Below, one piece after another: positions 44,993-54,803 of a stretch of DNA of 64,000 nt. A program made the translations under genes and the position numbers. The stretch is from the NCBI RefSeq assembly GCF_004023625.1, contig NZ_RPDJ01000001.1:496001-560000 (forward strand), written 5' to 3'. The notes under the pieces were generated by a model. The model worked only from the letters and a program-made list of their open reading frames with translations. It searched no databases and was not told the origin of the DNA. The DNA comes from Streptomyces cavernae (lineage in GTDB: Bacteria; Actinomycetota; Actinomycetes; Streptomycetales; Streptomycetaceae). Each line of letters starts with the position of its first letter. The stretch's first letter is position 1.

Positions 44993-45047
44993 ACCGGGTG
45001 AGGCGTCGTGCATGAACCGTGGGATCCGCGCATGACGCCTCACCGGT
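44993..45047. terminator. Bidirectional terminator hairpin at the end of the NRPS cluster
   Basis: The arms ACCGGGTGAGGCGTCGTGC (44993-45011) and GCATGACGCCTCACCGGT (45030-45047) pair over about 18 positions with one mismatch and one bulge around an 18-base loop. It sits between the convergent TauD gene and the 45055-45747 gene, as a shared terminator would. Confidence 0.75.
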
Positions 45048-45054
45048 CACCTGC

Positions 45055-45747
45055 TCACGCCGTGGCGCGCCGCACCGCGTCGGCGAGGCCGTCCCGAAGG
45101 CGCCCCCGGGCCTCCTGGGCGGCCGGCCCGTCGGTGCCGGCCGGTCCCGCGTACGCGGCGATCCAGGCTTGCACCACGGCGAAGGGCCAGGCGCGGGCAT
45201 AAGCCTCCGCATCCCTGGCAGCAAAGGCCATGGCGTACGCGGCAGCGTTCGCGATCGCGTTGGCCTCGGCGTGAACGCGCTCGCTCACCTCGGTGTTCAT
45301 GCGCGCATAGGTCTCACCGTAGCGTTCGGCCTCGTCCTCGGACCAACCGCGCGAGCGCGCGAAGGAGGCCGCGGCCGACGAAGCCCGGGTGTATACCTCT
45401 TCGCGGGGATAGGCCAGCCGGTACACCTCGCGCAACGCCGGTTCCAGCACCGCCGACCAGAGGCCCTCGCCGATCGGTTCACCGGCTGCCGCGCGTGCGT
45501 GCACTGCGCACAAGTCGTCATGCGGGGCAGCGTCCACGCCGCGCCGGGCCACCGCCTCACCGATCAGATCCGCCACCGCACCGGCATGCCAGTGGTGGAC
45601 GGCGACGAAGGGCACCTCAGCAGGGGAGTGCGCCGGCCCGTCCTGGCCACCCGCTGGATCAGCGAGTGCCTCGCGGACCTGGTCCAGCCAGCTGGGTACC
45701 GACATGGGCGGAAGGGCTTTTGGCGGGACAGGCGGTTCGGTCGTCAA
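45055..45747 (-). CDS. Hypothetical actinomycete protein
   Basis: About 230 residues, converging on the NRPS cluster. The N-terminus is proline-rich, followed by MSVPSWLDQVREALADPAGG and an alanine- and acid-rich helical body (VAVHHWHAGAVADLIGEAVA, WSEDEAERYGETYARMNTEV, AYAMAFAARDAEAYARAWPF). It has no obvious catalytic motif, signal or membrane span. The TTG start at 45747 sits five bases after GGAGG; the ATG at 45705 is an alternative. It loosely recalls small helical orphan proteins found at the edge of antibiotic clusters, but I cannot name a family. Confidence 0.55.
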   Translation of the reverse strand: MTTEPPVPPKALPPMSVPSWLDQVREALADPAGGQDGPAHSPAEVPFVAVHHWHAGAVADLIGEAVARRGVDAAPHDDLCAVHARAAAGEPIGEGLWSAVLEPALREVYRLAYPREEVYTRASSAAASFARSRGWSEDEAERYGETYARMNTEVSERVHAEANAIANAAAYAMAFAARDAEAYARAWPFAVVQAWIAAYAGPAGTDGPAAQEARGRLRDGLADAVRRATA

Positions 45748-46344
45748 CACAGCCTCCGGCTCGTGGCTCCTCGTTCCGGAACCAACAGAATCATCAGACT
45801 GCACATTCTGCCGTCCCGTCCAATGCCGTGCCTTGAATGGGGCAAGCGGTTTCCGGCGACGTCGGGGCCCTGAGGTGCCGTGCTGCCGCGACGAGGCCGA
45901 CGCCGTCCTGCCGCCCACGTGCCGGACACCTCGGGCACCGGGAAAAGTGGCGGCTGACGCTGTATGCCCTGGCCTGCTGGGGTATTGCCCCACCGGTGGT
46001 CGTGGCCGACGCCGGATGCCCTGACCGCATCGGTCCGTGCCGGAAGGCGGCGCGACCCACGGCCGCCCGTCGCGCCGTCTTCCGGCACGCCAGGCCCATA
46101 CGCTGCTGCCGATCCCCGCCAACAGCGGCAGGAGCAGGCAGATCACAGCGTCCGTACGCGACTCCTCCCTGCGGTGGGTGCAACAACCGCGGTGCCGATG
46201 GCCAGCCGCGCGCAGAGGCGTGGCAGGTGCGGCGGTGCCGCCGACCTGGCCCGGCGATCCGCTCGGCGGTGTGGCTCAACACCGCTTCAGGGACAGTGCG
46301 CACCCTGTCACTTGACATTGGGGGACTCAAGAACGGGTGCAGTG
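45748..46344. other. Intergenic stretch with a strong hairpin
   Basis: About 600 bases without a convincing gene. Besides the stem-loop at 46038-46087, a minus-strand frame at about 46146-46050 starts with a hydrophobic run (MICLLLPLLAGIGSSVWAWR). It could be a tiny membrane peptide, but its continuation is not protein-like, so it is not annotated. Confidence 0.4.
46038..46087. repeat. Long stem-loop (19-bp arms)
   Basis: TGCCGGAAGGCGGCGCGAC at 46038-46056 and GTCGCGCCGTCTTCCGGCA at 46069-46087 are inverted repeats with one mismatch around a 12-base loop. It could be a terminator or the folded remnant of a transposable element. No neighbouring gene end makes the terminator reading obvious. 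Confidence 0.6.
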
Positions 46345-46755
46345 ATGGTTCGGGTGCAAGTTGAGGAGGATCAGATAGTGGCCCGACTGCCCTGGCGTCT
46401 GGCCCTTGCCGCCGCGAGACGGACTCTGCGCGTGCCAGCAGACCAGGTGACGGCCATACGCGTCGAACCGTCCTGGTGGCGGGCCTTGCGGGGCGGGCCG
46501 GGCCGCGGCTGCCGCTTCCGCCCGGCACGGTGGTGTGCCGGGGAGCTGAAGCATGCGAAGGGCCGGGACTTCGTCGCACTGATCCAAGACGAGCCCGCCC
46601 TCGTGGTCGACCTGGAGCATTGGCGCAGTCCCTACGCTCGCTTGGCGCTGACCGTGCGCGACCCGTATGGGCAGCCGCCTCGCTGCGGCAGTACGCAAGG
46701 AGCTGAGTACGGATGCGTGAAGTCCCGGCCTGCACCTGAGCGTGGCGGCCTGTAA
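46345..46755 (+). CDS. Hypothetical protein
   Basis: A 136-residue basic protein, MVRVQVEEDQIVARLPWRLA, then ALAAARRTLRVPADQVTAIR, ELKHAKGRDFVALIQDEPAL and VVDLEHWRSPYARLALTVRD. It is soluble, Trp/Arg-rich, and of a kind often seen as a short unknown gene in Streptomyces. The tail after about residue 115 (QPPRCGSTQGAEYGC) looks unlike the rest and may be changed by a nearby deletion, because the next gene on the other strand is also truncated. No function is proposed. Confidence 0.5.
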   Translation: MVRVQVEEDQIVARLPWRLALAAARRTLRVPADQVTAIRVEPSWWRALRGGPGRGCRFRPARWCAGELKHAKGRDFVALIQDEPALVVDLEHWRSPYARLALTVRDPYGQPPRCGSTQGAEYGCVKSRPAPERGGL

Positions 46756-46914
46756 CCGACAACCTCGCGCTGATGCGGCTCGACGGCTGGGTTCGGCTGA
46801 GGGTCGTGGCCGAATCGACGCCGCCGGATGGGACCTTCGGTTACGGCCCCCGCGTAACGGCAGTGCTCAGCGACGCGTCCGGATGTGGCTGCCGGTGATC
46901 GGGCGAGTACAGGC

Positions 46915-47570
46915 CCGCGCCCGCTGCCCGCCGGGAGGTATTGGGGGCATTCCCAGCCTTCGCCGGTGTCCAGGCCACTGCCGGCGATGGGCTCCGGTTC
47001 GCGGGCGGTGAAGGGCCCGAGGTAGGTCCAGGTCTCCAGGTCGGGTGATGCGTAGAGCAGGGCAGCTCCGCGGCCGTCGGCGAGGGCGGCGCCGACCAGC
47101 ATGCGCCAGCCGTCCGTGTGCTGCCAGACGTAGAGGTCGCGCCACATCGTGCAGCCCTCTGGCGGTTCGGGGATGAGCAGTTGGCCGCGGGAGCGGAAGG
47201 TGCGGCCGCCGTCGCGGGAGCCGGCGGTGGTGATGGGCTGGTGGCGGGGGTGGCGGTCTTGGCGATAGGCGGAGTAGAAGGCGATCAGCCGGTCGCCGTC
47301 GGAGACGGCGTTGCCGGAGAAGCAGCCGTCGGCGTCCACACCGTTCGGGGTCGGTGACAAGGCGATCGGCAGCGGCTCCCAGGTGAGCAGATCGGTGCTG
47401 CGGAAGTGGCCCCAGTGCATGTGCGCATGGGTGGCGCCGTGCGGGTTGTACTGGTGGAACACGTGGTAGTAGCCGTCGTGGAAGACGAGCCCGTTGGGGT
47501 CGTTGATCCAGTTGCGGGGCGGTCGCAGATGCGCGACGGGCCGGTGCGGGTCACGGGGCGCGGTGGACAC
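46915..47570 (-). pseudogene. GH32 sucrose/fructan hydrolase, C-terminally truncated
   Basis: From a GTG at 47570 the protein reads VSTAPRDPHRPVAHLRPPRN, WINDPNGLVFHDGYYHVFHQ (the nucleophile Asp motif of GH32), then DADGCFSGNAV and EGWECPQYLPAGSGRG (the acid/base EC motif). The family RDP stabiliser motif reads RDL here. Similarity ends at about 46915, before the rest of the five-blade propeller and the beta-sandwich; the frame continues as unrelated sequence to 46632. It is the last gene of a collapsed ABC sugar operon. Confidence 0.78.
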
Positions 47571-47671
47571 AGGTGTGCCTTTCGGTGGCGCAGGCAGCAT
47601 GCGGAGACGGTCGGCGGTCCGCGGGCTCTTGCCGACGGCGGGTGCGCGTCGCGGACGACGTCGGTGGTGGG

Positions 47672-48568
47672 TTATTCCTTGACGGCTCCGGCGTTGGCGC
47701 CCTGGACGAAGTACCGCTGGAAGCAGAAGAACAGCGGGGCGACGGGGCTGGTGGCCAGCAGGGCCGCTGCCAGCTTCAGGGGGTACTGGGTGCCTTGGCC
47801 CAGGCTGCCGGAGACGAAGCGGGCCAGGCCCGTGGTGAGGGTTTCGTACTGGCTGGACTGGGTGGCGACGAGGAGGTTGGTGAACTCGTTCCAGGAGCCC
47901 TGGAAGGACAGGATGGTCAGGGTGATCAGGGCGGGGCGGGCCATAGGCAGCACGATCGACCAGAAGGTGCGGAAGACGCCGGAGCCGTCCATCTTCGCGG
48001 CCTCTTCGACTTCGCGGGGGATGGATTCGAAGAACTGCTTCATGATGAAGATGCCGACGGTGTCCACGAGCAGTGGCAGGATCATGGCGGCGTAGGTGTC
48101 GAACAGCCCGAAGGTATTCAGGACCAGGAACTTCGGGATCAGCAGGGCCACGGGCGGCACCGCCAGGATGGCGATGACGAAGCCGAACAGCAGCCTGCGG
48201 CCTGGGAAGTTGAGCCGGGCGAGCGCGTAGCCGGCCATCGAGTCGAACAGCACGCGTCCGGCCGTGACGGTGACCGACAGGAACACGGAGTTGCCCAGCC
48301 AGCGGAAGAAGGGCACCGCCTCGCCGGACTGGCTCAGTCCGAACAGCCGCTGGTAGGCGGCGGTGGTGGGGGTGGTGGGTATCAGCCCGAGGGGGTGCGC
48401 GGCCGCATCCGGGTCCGTTTTGAAGCCGGTGACCAACTGCAGGATGAACGGGAACAGGTACAGCAGGCCGATCGCGATCACGGTCGTGTAGCCGAGGATG
48501 CGCAGTGCAAGGGGGAACCGTTCCAGCACCGGGCGCCCTTGTGCCCGGGCGGCGGCCTTGGCGTTCAT
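47672..48568 (-). CDS. ABC sugar permease, MalG-like
   Basis: A 298-residue inner-membrane permease with six hydrophobic helices, beginning MNAKAAARAQGRPVLERFPL. The EAA loop contacts the ATPase: EVEEAAKMDGSGVFRTFWSI with VLPMARPAL. FKTDPDAAAHPLGL is typical of MalG proteins of family CUT1. The ATG overlaps the preceding permease stop in the restored frame (ATGA). The gene looks intact, but its partner permease, binding protein and hydrolase are damaged, so a working importer is unlikely. No ATPase gene is present; CUT1 systems in Streptomyces often share MsiK. Confidence 0.85.
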   Translation of the reverse strand: MNAKAAARAQGRPVLERFPLALRILGYTTVIAIGLLYLFPFILQLVTGFKTDPDAAAHPLGLIPTTPTTAAYQRLFGLSQSGEAVPFFRWLGNSVFLSVTVTAGRVLFDSMAGYALARLNFPGRRLLFGFVIAILAVPPVALLIPKFLVLNTFGLFDTYAAMILPLLVDTVGIFIMKQFFESIPREVEEAAKMDGSGVFRTFWSIVLPMARPALITLTILSFQGSWNEFTNLLVATQSSQYETLTTGLARFVSGSLGQGTQYPLKLAAALLATSPVAPLFFCFQRYFVQGANAGAVKE

Positions 48569-49747
48569 CGGTTCCTCCGGGTTCGGGGGGTGCGCTCGCG
48601 CAGCAGGAAACGCTGGGCGACGGTGAAGGCGAGGATGATGATCAGCAGGACGAAGGCGATGGCCGCGCCCTGGCCGAAGCTGGCGTCGTCGAAGGCGCTG
48701 GAGTAGGACAGGTAGGCCGGGGTCAGGGTGGTGTTGCCAGGAGCGCCGCCGCTCATGACGTAGACCTGGTCGAAGACCTGCCAGGTTGGCGATGAGGCCG
48801 AGGGTAACCACGAGGAAGATGACCGGCCGCAGCGCGGGCAGGATCACGTGGCGCAGCATCTGCAGGCGGCTGACGCCTTCGATGGCGGCGGCCTCTTCCA
48901 GTTCGCGCGGGATGCCCTGGAGGGCGGCGAGGAAGATCAGCATGAAGGTGCCGGAGGTCGTCCACACCGCGAGCGTGATGATCACGCACATGGCGACGGA
49001 CGGCCCGGACAGCCAGTCGAACCAGGACAGGCCCATCACGGAGTGGTCGGCGAGGAAGCCCGAGGGATGGTCCGGGTCGACGATGCCCAGCGCACCGAGC
49101 AGCAGGGAGAGCACTCCGCGGGGGTCGTTGAACCAGCTGGGGCCTTTCACTCCGATCCAGGACAGTGCGGTGTTGACGGCGCCGCTGCCCTGGAACAGGA
49201 AGAGGAAGACCGTGGAGACCGCGATGGAGCTGGTCACGGAGGGGAAGAAGAACGCGGTGCGCAGGGCGCCGCGGGCGCGCAGGATCCGCTGGTTGACGAT
49301 CAGTGCCAGCACCAGGGCGAGGATCGTCTGGATCGGTACGGTCAGCAGCACGTAGTAGGCGTTGTTGCGCAGTGAGGTGGCGAACAGGGTGCGGTCCAGG
49401 CCGTCCTGGGTGAACAGGGACCGGTAGTTGTCGAGCCCCACGAACTTCGCCTGGCCGGTGAAGGGGTTGGACTGGCCGTCCCAGTTCAGCAGGCTCACCC
49501 ACAGCGCCATGAAGATCGGCAGGACGAAGAACAGGCCGAGGATGATCACCATGGGGCTGACGAACAGCCAGCCCCAGGGGCCTTCGCCGCGGCGCCCCCC
49601 ACGCGGGGCGGGCTTGATGAGGGACGCCGCGGCCGGGCCGGACCCGCCGGGCGTGTCAGGGGCGCCCGGCGAGTCGGCCGTACGGGGACCCCCGCCCGCG
49701 CGGGAGCGCGAGTTCGGGCGAGGGGTCTGTGACGTAGGCGAGGACAT
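48565..49747 (-). pseudogene. ABC sugar permease, MalF-like, with a one-base frameshift
   Basis: It begins MSSPTSQTPRPNSRSRAGGG and has MalF-type helices (WLFVSPMVIILGLFFVLPIF) and the EAA loop ELEEAAAIEGVSRLQMLRHV. At about 48782 the expected codons AAC-CTG-CAG-GTC read AACCTGGCAGGTC. One extra G makes the frame leave the family sequence. The correct continuation, QVFDQVYVMSGGAPGNTTLT to the end, is present in another frame and stops at 48565. Through the shift, the frame happens to run in phase into the next permease, giving a 691-codon ORF. A sequencing error would restore both genes. Confidence 0.8.
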
Positions 49748-49756
49748 GGGGGGGGC

Positions 49757-50205
49757 TCAGTCGCCCTTCGTCAGGGCCTGCTCGCCGTTGCGCTGCAGGT
49801 CGCCGAGGATCTTCTTCGGGTCAGCGGTGCCCAGCGAGGTGAGGTCGGTGTTGAACTGGGTGAGCACCTTGTCGAAGCCGGCGACCGTCACCGGGCCCTG
49901 CGCGTAGGCCGTGCCGTCCGCCCATGCCTTGGCCGTGGAGTACTTCTTCGCGTACTCGGCGAGCGCGCTGGTGCGGGAGGGCATCACGCCGAAGGCGTCC
50001 GCGTTCTTCAACTGCTGGGTGGCGGAGGTCAGGTACTTGACCAGGTCCACTGCCGCGGCCCGGTGGGCGCTGTCCTGGGCCACGCCCCAGCACTGGCTGA
50101 AGGCGAGGGTGCCCTTGCCGGCCGGTCCGGCGGGCAGCGGGACCACCGTGTACTTCACGTCCGGGAAGTCGGCCTTCATGGCGCCGGTGAGCCAGTCAAC
50201 GGTTG
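49757..50205 (-). pseudogene. Sugar-binding lipoprotein, C-terminal fragment
   Basis: The frame gives only the last 145 or so residues of a CUT1 solute-binding protein: LTGAMKADFPDVKYTVVPLP, AGPAGKGTLAFSQCWGVAQD, AAAVDLVKYLTSATQQLKNA and VMPSRTSALAEYAKKY. The signal peptide, lipobox and the first two thirds are missing beyond about 50205. It precedes the permeases in the normal operon order. It cannot bind sugar or reach the membrane. Confidence 0.78.
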
Positions 50206-50356
50206 TGCATTGCTTCCTCCGAGGGTTACGGGGTGGTACCTGCGGCTCCGCCCGGGCACACGAAGGCGTGGGCCAGGGGTGTGGGGGTGGAGGAGGGAAA
50301 GGCGTCTTCAGTGGCGTGGGGCCGGCCGGGAGCGGAAAGGCCCGGCCGGGTGGGGC

Positions 50357-50655
50357 TCAGGGGGTGGCGGACAGCGGTGAGGTGGCGCTGTCGCGCACGA
50401 TCAGGGACGGCTCCAGCAGGAGCCGCTCGGGCGGCGCGTCCGGGGTGGCGATCCGTGCCAGCAGCAGGCGTACGCATTCCCGGCCGACGTCCTCCAAGGG
50501 CTGGGCGATCGAGGACAGGCCGGGCGAGAGGAGTTCCGCGGTCGGCGAGTCGTCGAAGCCGACCACCGCGACATCCCGGCCGGGAGCGGCGCCCCGCTCG
50601 CGCAGCATCTGGTAACAGCCCAGCGCCAGCATGTCGCTGGCCGAGATTCGCGCCT
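50357..50655 (-). pseudogene. LacI-family regulator, C-terminal fragment
   Basis: About 98 codons encode the end of a LacI repressor sensor domain: ISASDMLALGCYQMLRERGA, GRDVAVVGFDDSPTAELLSP and RECVRLLLARIATPDAPPER. The DNA-binding domain and most of the sugar-binding domain are missing. At about 50655 it abuts, head to head, a forward gene that also lacks its beginning. It was probably the local repressor of the sugar operon. Confidence 0.8.
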
Positions 50656-50657
50656 TC

Positions 50658-51383
50658 GGCCGCCCGGGGGCCGAGGACTGGGAGGCATGGGCCGAGCAAC
50701 TCGCCGCCCGCTTCCGCGACCGCTTCTGGGTATCCGACGAACACGGCCGCCACCCGGCCGTCGCCCTCGACGGCGACGGCAAGCCCGTCGACTCGGTCAC
50801 CTCCGGCTTCGGCCACCTCCTCGGCACGGGACTGCTCAACGCCGAGGAGAGCGCGCTGCTCGCGGCCCGGATCGCCGCACCCGACCTGGACGCAGGCCAC
50901 GGCCTGCGCACGCTGAGCAGCGACGCGGTGGGCTTCAACCCGTATGGCTATCATGTCGGCTCGATCTGGCCGCACGACACGGCGATCGCTGTACATGGCC
51001 TGATCAGGGCAGGATTCCCGGAGGCCGCGGCCTCACTGGCGGCTGGCCTGCTGAGCGCGTCGACGGCGTTCGAGGCCCGTCTTCCCGAGCTCTTCGCCGG
51101 GCACGGTGCCGAGGGAAGCCAGCTCCCGGCCCCCTATCCGGCGTCCTGTCGGCCGCAGGCGTGGGCGGCCACCTCCTCGGTCCTCGTGCTCCAAGCTGCC
51201 CTCGGCCTGAAAGCGGACGTCCCGGGTGGCAGGATCACCGTGAACCCGACCTTCGCTCCGAAGTACGGACCGCTGACGATCACCGGGCTCCAAGCCGGCG
51301 GAGGCCAACTGGACATCACGCTGGCAGCGGACGGATCGGTGAAGGTGACAGCACCCGAGGGGTTGGCCCTGGTCACATCCTGA
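50658..51383 (+). pseudogene. Amylo-alpha-1,6-glucosidase-type enzyme, C-terminal fragment
   Basis: The frame reads RPGAEDWEAWAEQLAARFRD, RFWVSDEHGRHPAVALDGDG, TLSSDAVGFNPYGYHVGSIW and PHDTAIAVHGLIRAG. This is the end of the (alpha/alpha)6 barrel of glycogen-debranching-like enzymes with the NPYGYHxGSIWPHD segment. A C-terminal beta domain follows. The N-terminal domain is missing at the junction with the LacI fragment. A start at 50631 would take its first residues from LacI antisense sequence, so it is unlikely to be made. Confidence 0.75.
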
Positions 51384-51554
51384 TGCCGGACCATCCGGTG
51401 TTGCCCAACGGCCGACAGGCGGGTACGGCCGGCGCACGGTCCTTGTCCCGATGCCCGACGTTCCCGCCGCGCGAGCGACGAGAGGCCGCGGCCGGGGCCA
51501 CGGTCACCGGGCCGAGGCCCGCGGCGAGCCGCGGGTGAAACACATCGGCTGGGC

Positions 51555-52050
51555 GATCTGGAGGTCTCCCGAATCGGTCTGGGGCCGATGTCGATGTCCC
51601 ATGCCTGTGCCGGGGACAGCACAGATGATGCGGAGTCGATCCGTACGTCCACCGGGCACTCGACCTGGGCGTCACCTTCATCGACACCACTGAGGTCTAC
51701 GGCCCTGCCGGCGCTGTGGGAGCTGGGCATCGGGTTCGTGCCCCACTCGCCGCTGGGCCACGGCTTCCTAACCGGGCAGATCCGGTCAGACCGACGACTT
51801 CGACGACACCGGCTGGCGCAAGAACAACCCGCGCTTCACCGGCGAGAACTTCCAGCGCAACCTGCGCCTGGCCGACGAGGTCAGGGCGGTCGCCGACGAG
51901 GTCGGTGCCACACCTGCGCGGGTGGCTCTGGCCTGACTGCTCGCCCAGGGCGACGACATCGCCCCCATCCCCGGCACCAAGCGCGTCGAGCGGGTCGAGG
52001 AGAACAGCGCCCGCCGACCTCGTCGCGCGTTGGGGGCGGTCAGGTAACAC
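51555..52050 (+). pseudogene. Aldo/keto reductase relic
   Basis: Pieces in different frames spell LEVSRIGLGPMSMSHACAGD and GVTFIDTTEVYGPAG, the N-terminal strand and catalytic-Asp/Tyr region. The sequence then leaps to LGIGFVPHSPLGHGFLTGQI and FTGENFQRNLRLADEVRAVA. It ends ALA-stop-LLAQGDDIAPIPGTKRVERVEE, where a TGG Trp has become TGA. The middle of the barrel, with the catalytic Lys and His, is deleted. It is a dead gene with internal deletion, frameshifts and a nonsense mutation. Confidence 0.8.
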
Positions 52051-52085
52051 GATGAAGACCCCTCGTCTTCTGACCGACCGAGATT

Positions 52086-52105
52086 TTTATCGAACGATCG
52101 TTTAA
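52086..52105. promoter_or_regulatory. Shared TetR operator, copy 4
   Basis: TTTATCGAACGATCGTTTAA matches the operator family seen elsewhere in this window. It lies 146 bp upstream of copy 5 and just beyond the aldo/keto reductase relic. With copy 5 it could form a two-site control region for the ABC importer operon. Confidence 0.62.
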
Positions 52106-52231
52106 AAGCGCACCGACCCTTCTGTCCAGGGGGAACCGGTGACCTCGTAGCCCTCCACCCCGCGTCGTCTCAAGCGATCATGTGCAGGGACCTTGACCGA
52201 GTGACGTGGCTCACTCTACGTTCGCGCTGGC

Positions 52232-52251
52232 CTTAACGAACGATCGATGAG
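52232..52251. promoter_or_regulatory. Shared TetR operator, copy 5
   Basis: CTTAACGAACGATCGATGAG lies 41 bp before the preferred LivF start. It overlaps the first in-frame ATG (52247), which argues that the ATG is not the start codon. Confidence 0.7.
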
Positions 52252-52291
52252 TGACGTTGGGTGTTGCTTCGGGGCGGCAAGGGAGGCCGAA

Positions 52292-53100
<809 letters not shown>

Positions 53101-53104
<4 letters not shown>

Positions 53105-53913
53105 CGACGACTCACGGAGCACCGGAACTGCGTGTCGAGGACGTGAGCGTGATGTTCAGCGGTTTGCGCGCGCTTGACGGTGTGTCATTCACCGTGCGGC
53201 CCGGAACGATCCATGCCGTCATCGGTCCCAACGGTGCTGGGAAGACGACGCTGCTCAATGCCCTGTCGGGGATCTACCGTGTCGCCTCGGGCCGCATCAT
53301 GGTGGACGGTCAGGAGGTGACGGGCCTGCGTCCGGACCGGGTGGTACGGAGGGGGGTCGCCCGCACCTTCCAGAACATCGTCGTGTCACCGGTCGAGTCC
53401 ACACTCGACAACCTCATGGTCGGCCGGCATCGGCTGACGCGGTCCGGCATCGCCGCGACGGCACTGGGACTGGGCCGCGGTGAACAGCGTGTCCACGAAG
53501 CGCGGGTGCGTGACATAGCGGAGTTCGCCGGCTTGTCCGGTGTTCTGGACCGCCCGGCGGCGAGCCTCGCGTACGGAGATCTCAAGCGCCTGGAGTTCGC
53601 GCGGGCGCTGTGCCTGGAGCCGCGGCTGCTCATCCTCGACGAACCGGTCGCCGGGATGAATACCGCGGAGAGCGCGGAACTCGCCCGGCTCGTCTCCGCG
53701 GCACGTGACGCGCTCGGTCTGACCGTGGTGTTCGTCGAGCACGACATGGGAGTGGTCATGTCGATCGCCGACCGCATCACCGTTCTCGACTTCGGCAAGG
53801 TCGTCACGGACGGCACGCCGGAACACGTAAGACAGCATCCGGAAGTGATCAGCGCCTATCTGGGAGCGCCCATGGAATCCGGAAACGACCAGGTGGCGGA
53901 GAGGTTGTCGTGA
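53101..53913 (+). CDS. livG: Branched-chain-type ABC importer ATPase, LivG-like
   Basis: A 270-residue partner ATPase: Walker A VIGPNGAGKTTLLNALSGIY, Q-loop RGVARTFQNIVVSPVESTLD, Walker B LLILDEPVAGMNTAES and H-loop VVFVEHDMGVVMSIADRI. The usual LSGGxQ signature is replaced by LAYGDLKRLEFARAL, which is normal for LivG proteins. It overlaps LivF by four bases (ATGA) and LivH by one. Confidence 0.92.
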
Positions 53914-54803
53914 TGACTCGCGGAGTCGAAATCCTGCTGAGCGGTCTGTCTTTGGGGTTGTTGTACGCCCTGATCGCGCTGGGCTTCGTCATTGTCTTCA
54001 AGGCGACCCGCACGGTGAACTTCGCGCACGCCTCGTTTGTGCTCTTCGGTGTGTGGGTGGTGGCGCAGACCAGCCCGCACATCGGTTTCGCGGCCGCCGT
54101 GGCGCTCGGCCTGGTCGCGGCCGGGACGCTGGGGCTGGCGGTGGAGCGACTCCTGCTGTCCCGGGTCGACGGCCGCAAGCATGACGCGTTGGCGATCCTC
54201 ACCATCGGGGTCAACGTGGTGCTCACTGCGGAACTGAGCTGGCGCATCGGGGAGCGCGTGCTGCCACTCGGCGCTCCCTGGGACGGACATGTGGTCCACT
54301 TCGGCTCAGTGGTACTGCCCTTGTCCGTGATCATCACGATCATCACCGTGCCGCTGCTGATCGCCGGTCTCGCTGCGTGCCTCCGCCACACCGGCTGGGG
54401 CCTGGCCATGCGCGCCTCGATCGAGGACCGGGAGGGCGCGGCGCTCGCCGGTGTCCGGCTGAAGCGGGTCTCGGCAGGTGCCTGGGTGACGGCCGGCGTC
54501 CTCGCCGTCGCGGCCGGCATCGGTCTCGCGTCGTTCCCCAGCCCTGGCGTGGCCGTGAGTACCGGGACCGCGGCCATCAAGGCGCTCCCCGCCGCGATCA
54601 TCGGTGGCCTCGACTCGCTCGGCGGGGCGATCGTCGGCGGCCTGGTCATCGGCATCGCCGAGGTGACCGTCGCCGAGTACCAGGCCTCCCTCTCCTTCCT
54701 CGGGCGCGGGCTTGGGGACGTCGTGGCCTACGTGATCATGATCTGCATTCTGCTGTGGCGGCCCTCGGGCCTGTTCGGCGCGAAGGAGGTCAGCCGTGCC
54801 TGA
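53913..54803 (+). CDS. livH: Branched-chain-type ABC importer permease, LivH-like
   Basis: A 296-residue permease with about eight hydrophobic helices, starting MTRGVEILLSGLSLGLLYAL. LivH features are VNFAHASFVLFGVWVV and AAIKALPAAIIGGLDSLGGA IVGG near the end. A GTG three bases earlier is possible, but GGAGAGG is better spaced for the ATG. It works with LivM to form the pore. Confidence 0.9.
   Translation: MTRGVEILLSGLSLGLLYALIALGFVIVFKATRTVNFAHASFVLFGVWVVAQTSPHIGFAAAVALGLVAAGTLGLAVERLLLSRVDGRKHDALAILTIGVNVVLTAELSWRIGERVLPLGAPWDGHVVHFGSVVLPLSVIITIITVPLLIAGLAACLRHTGWGLAMRASIEDREGAALAGVRLKRVSAGAWVTAGVLAVAAGIGLASFPSPGVAVSTGTAAIKALPAAIIGGLDSLGGAIVGGLVIGIAEVTVAEYQASLSFLGRGLGDVVAYVIMICILLWRPSGLFGAKEVSRA

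Noticed and set aside
47672..49747. A natural fusion of two ABC permeases
   Set aside because: The family-like end of the first permease exists in another frame up to an ATGA overlap with the second, so the fusion is a frameshift artefact.
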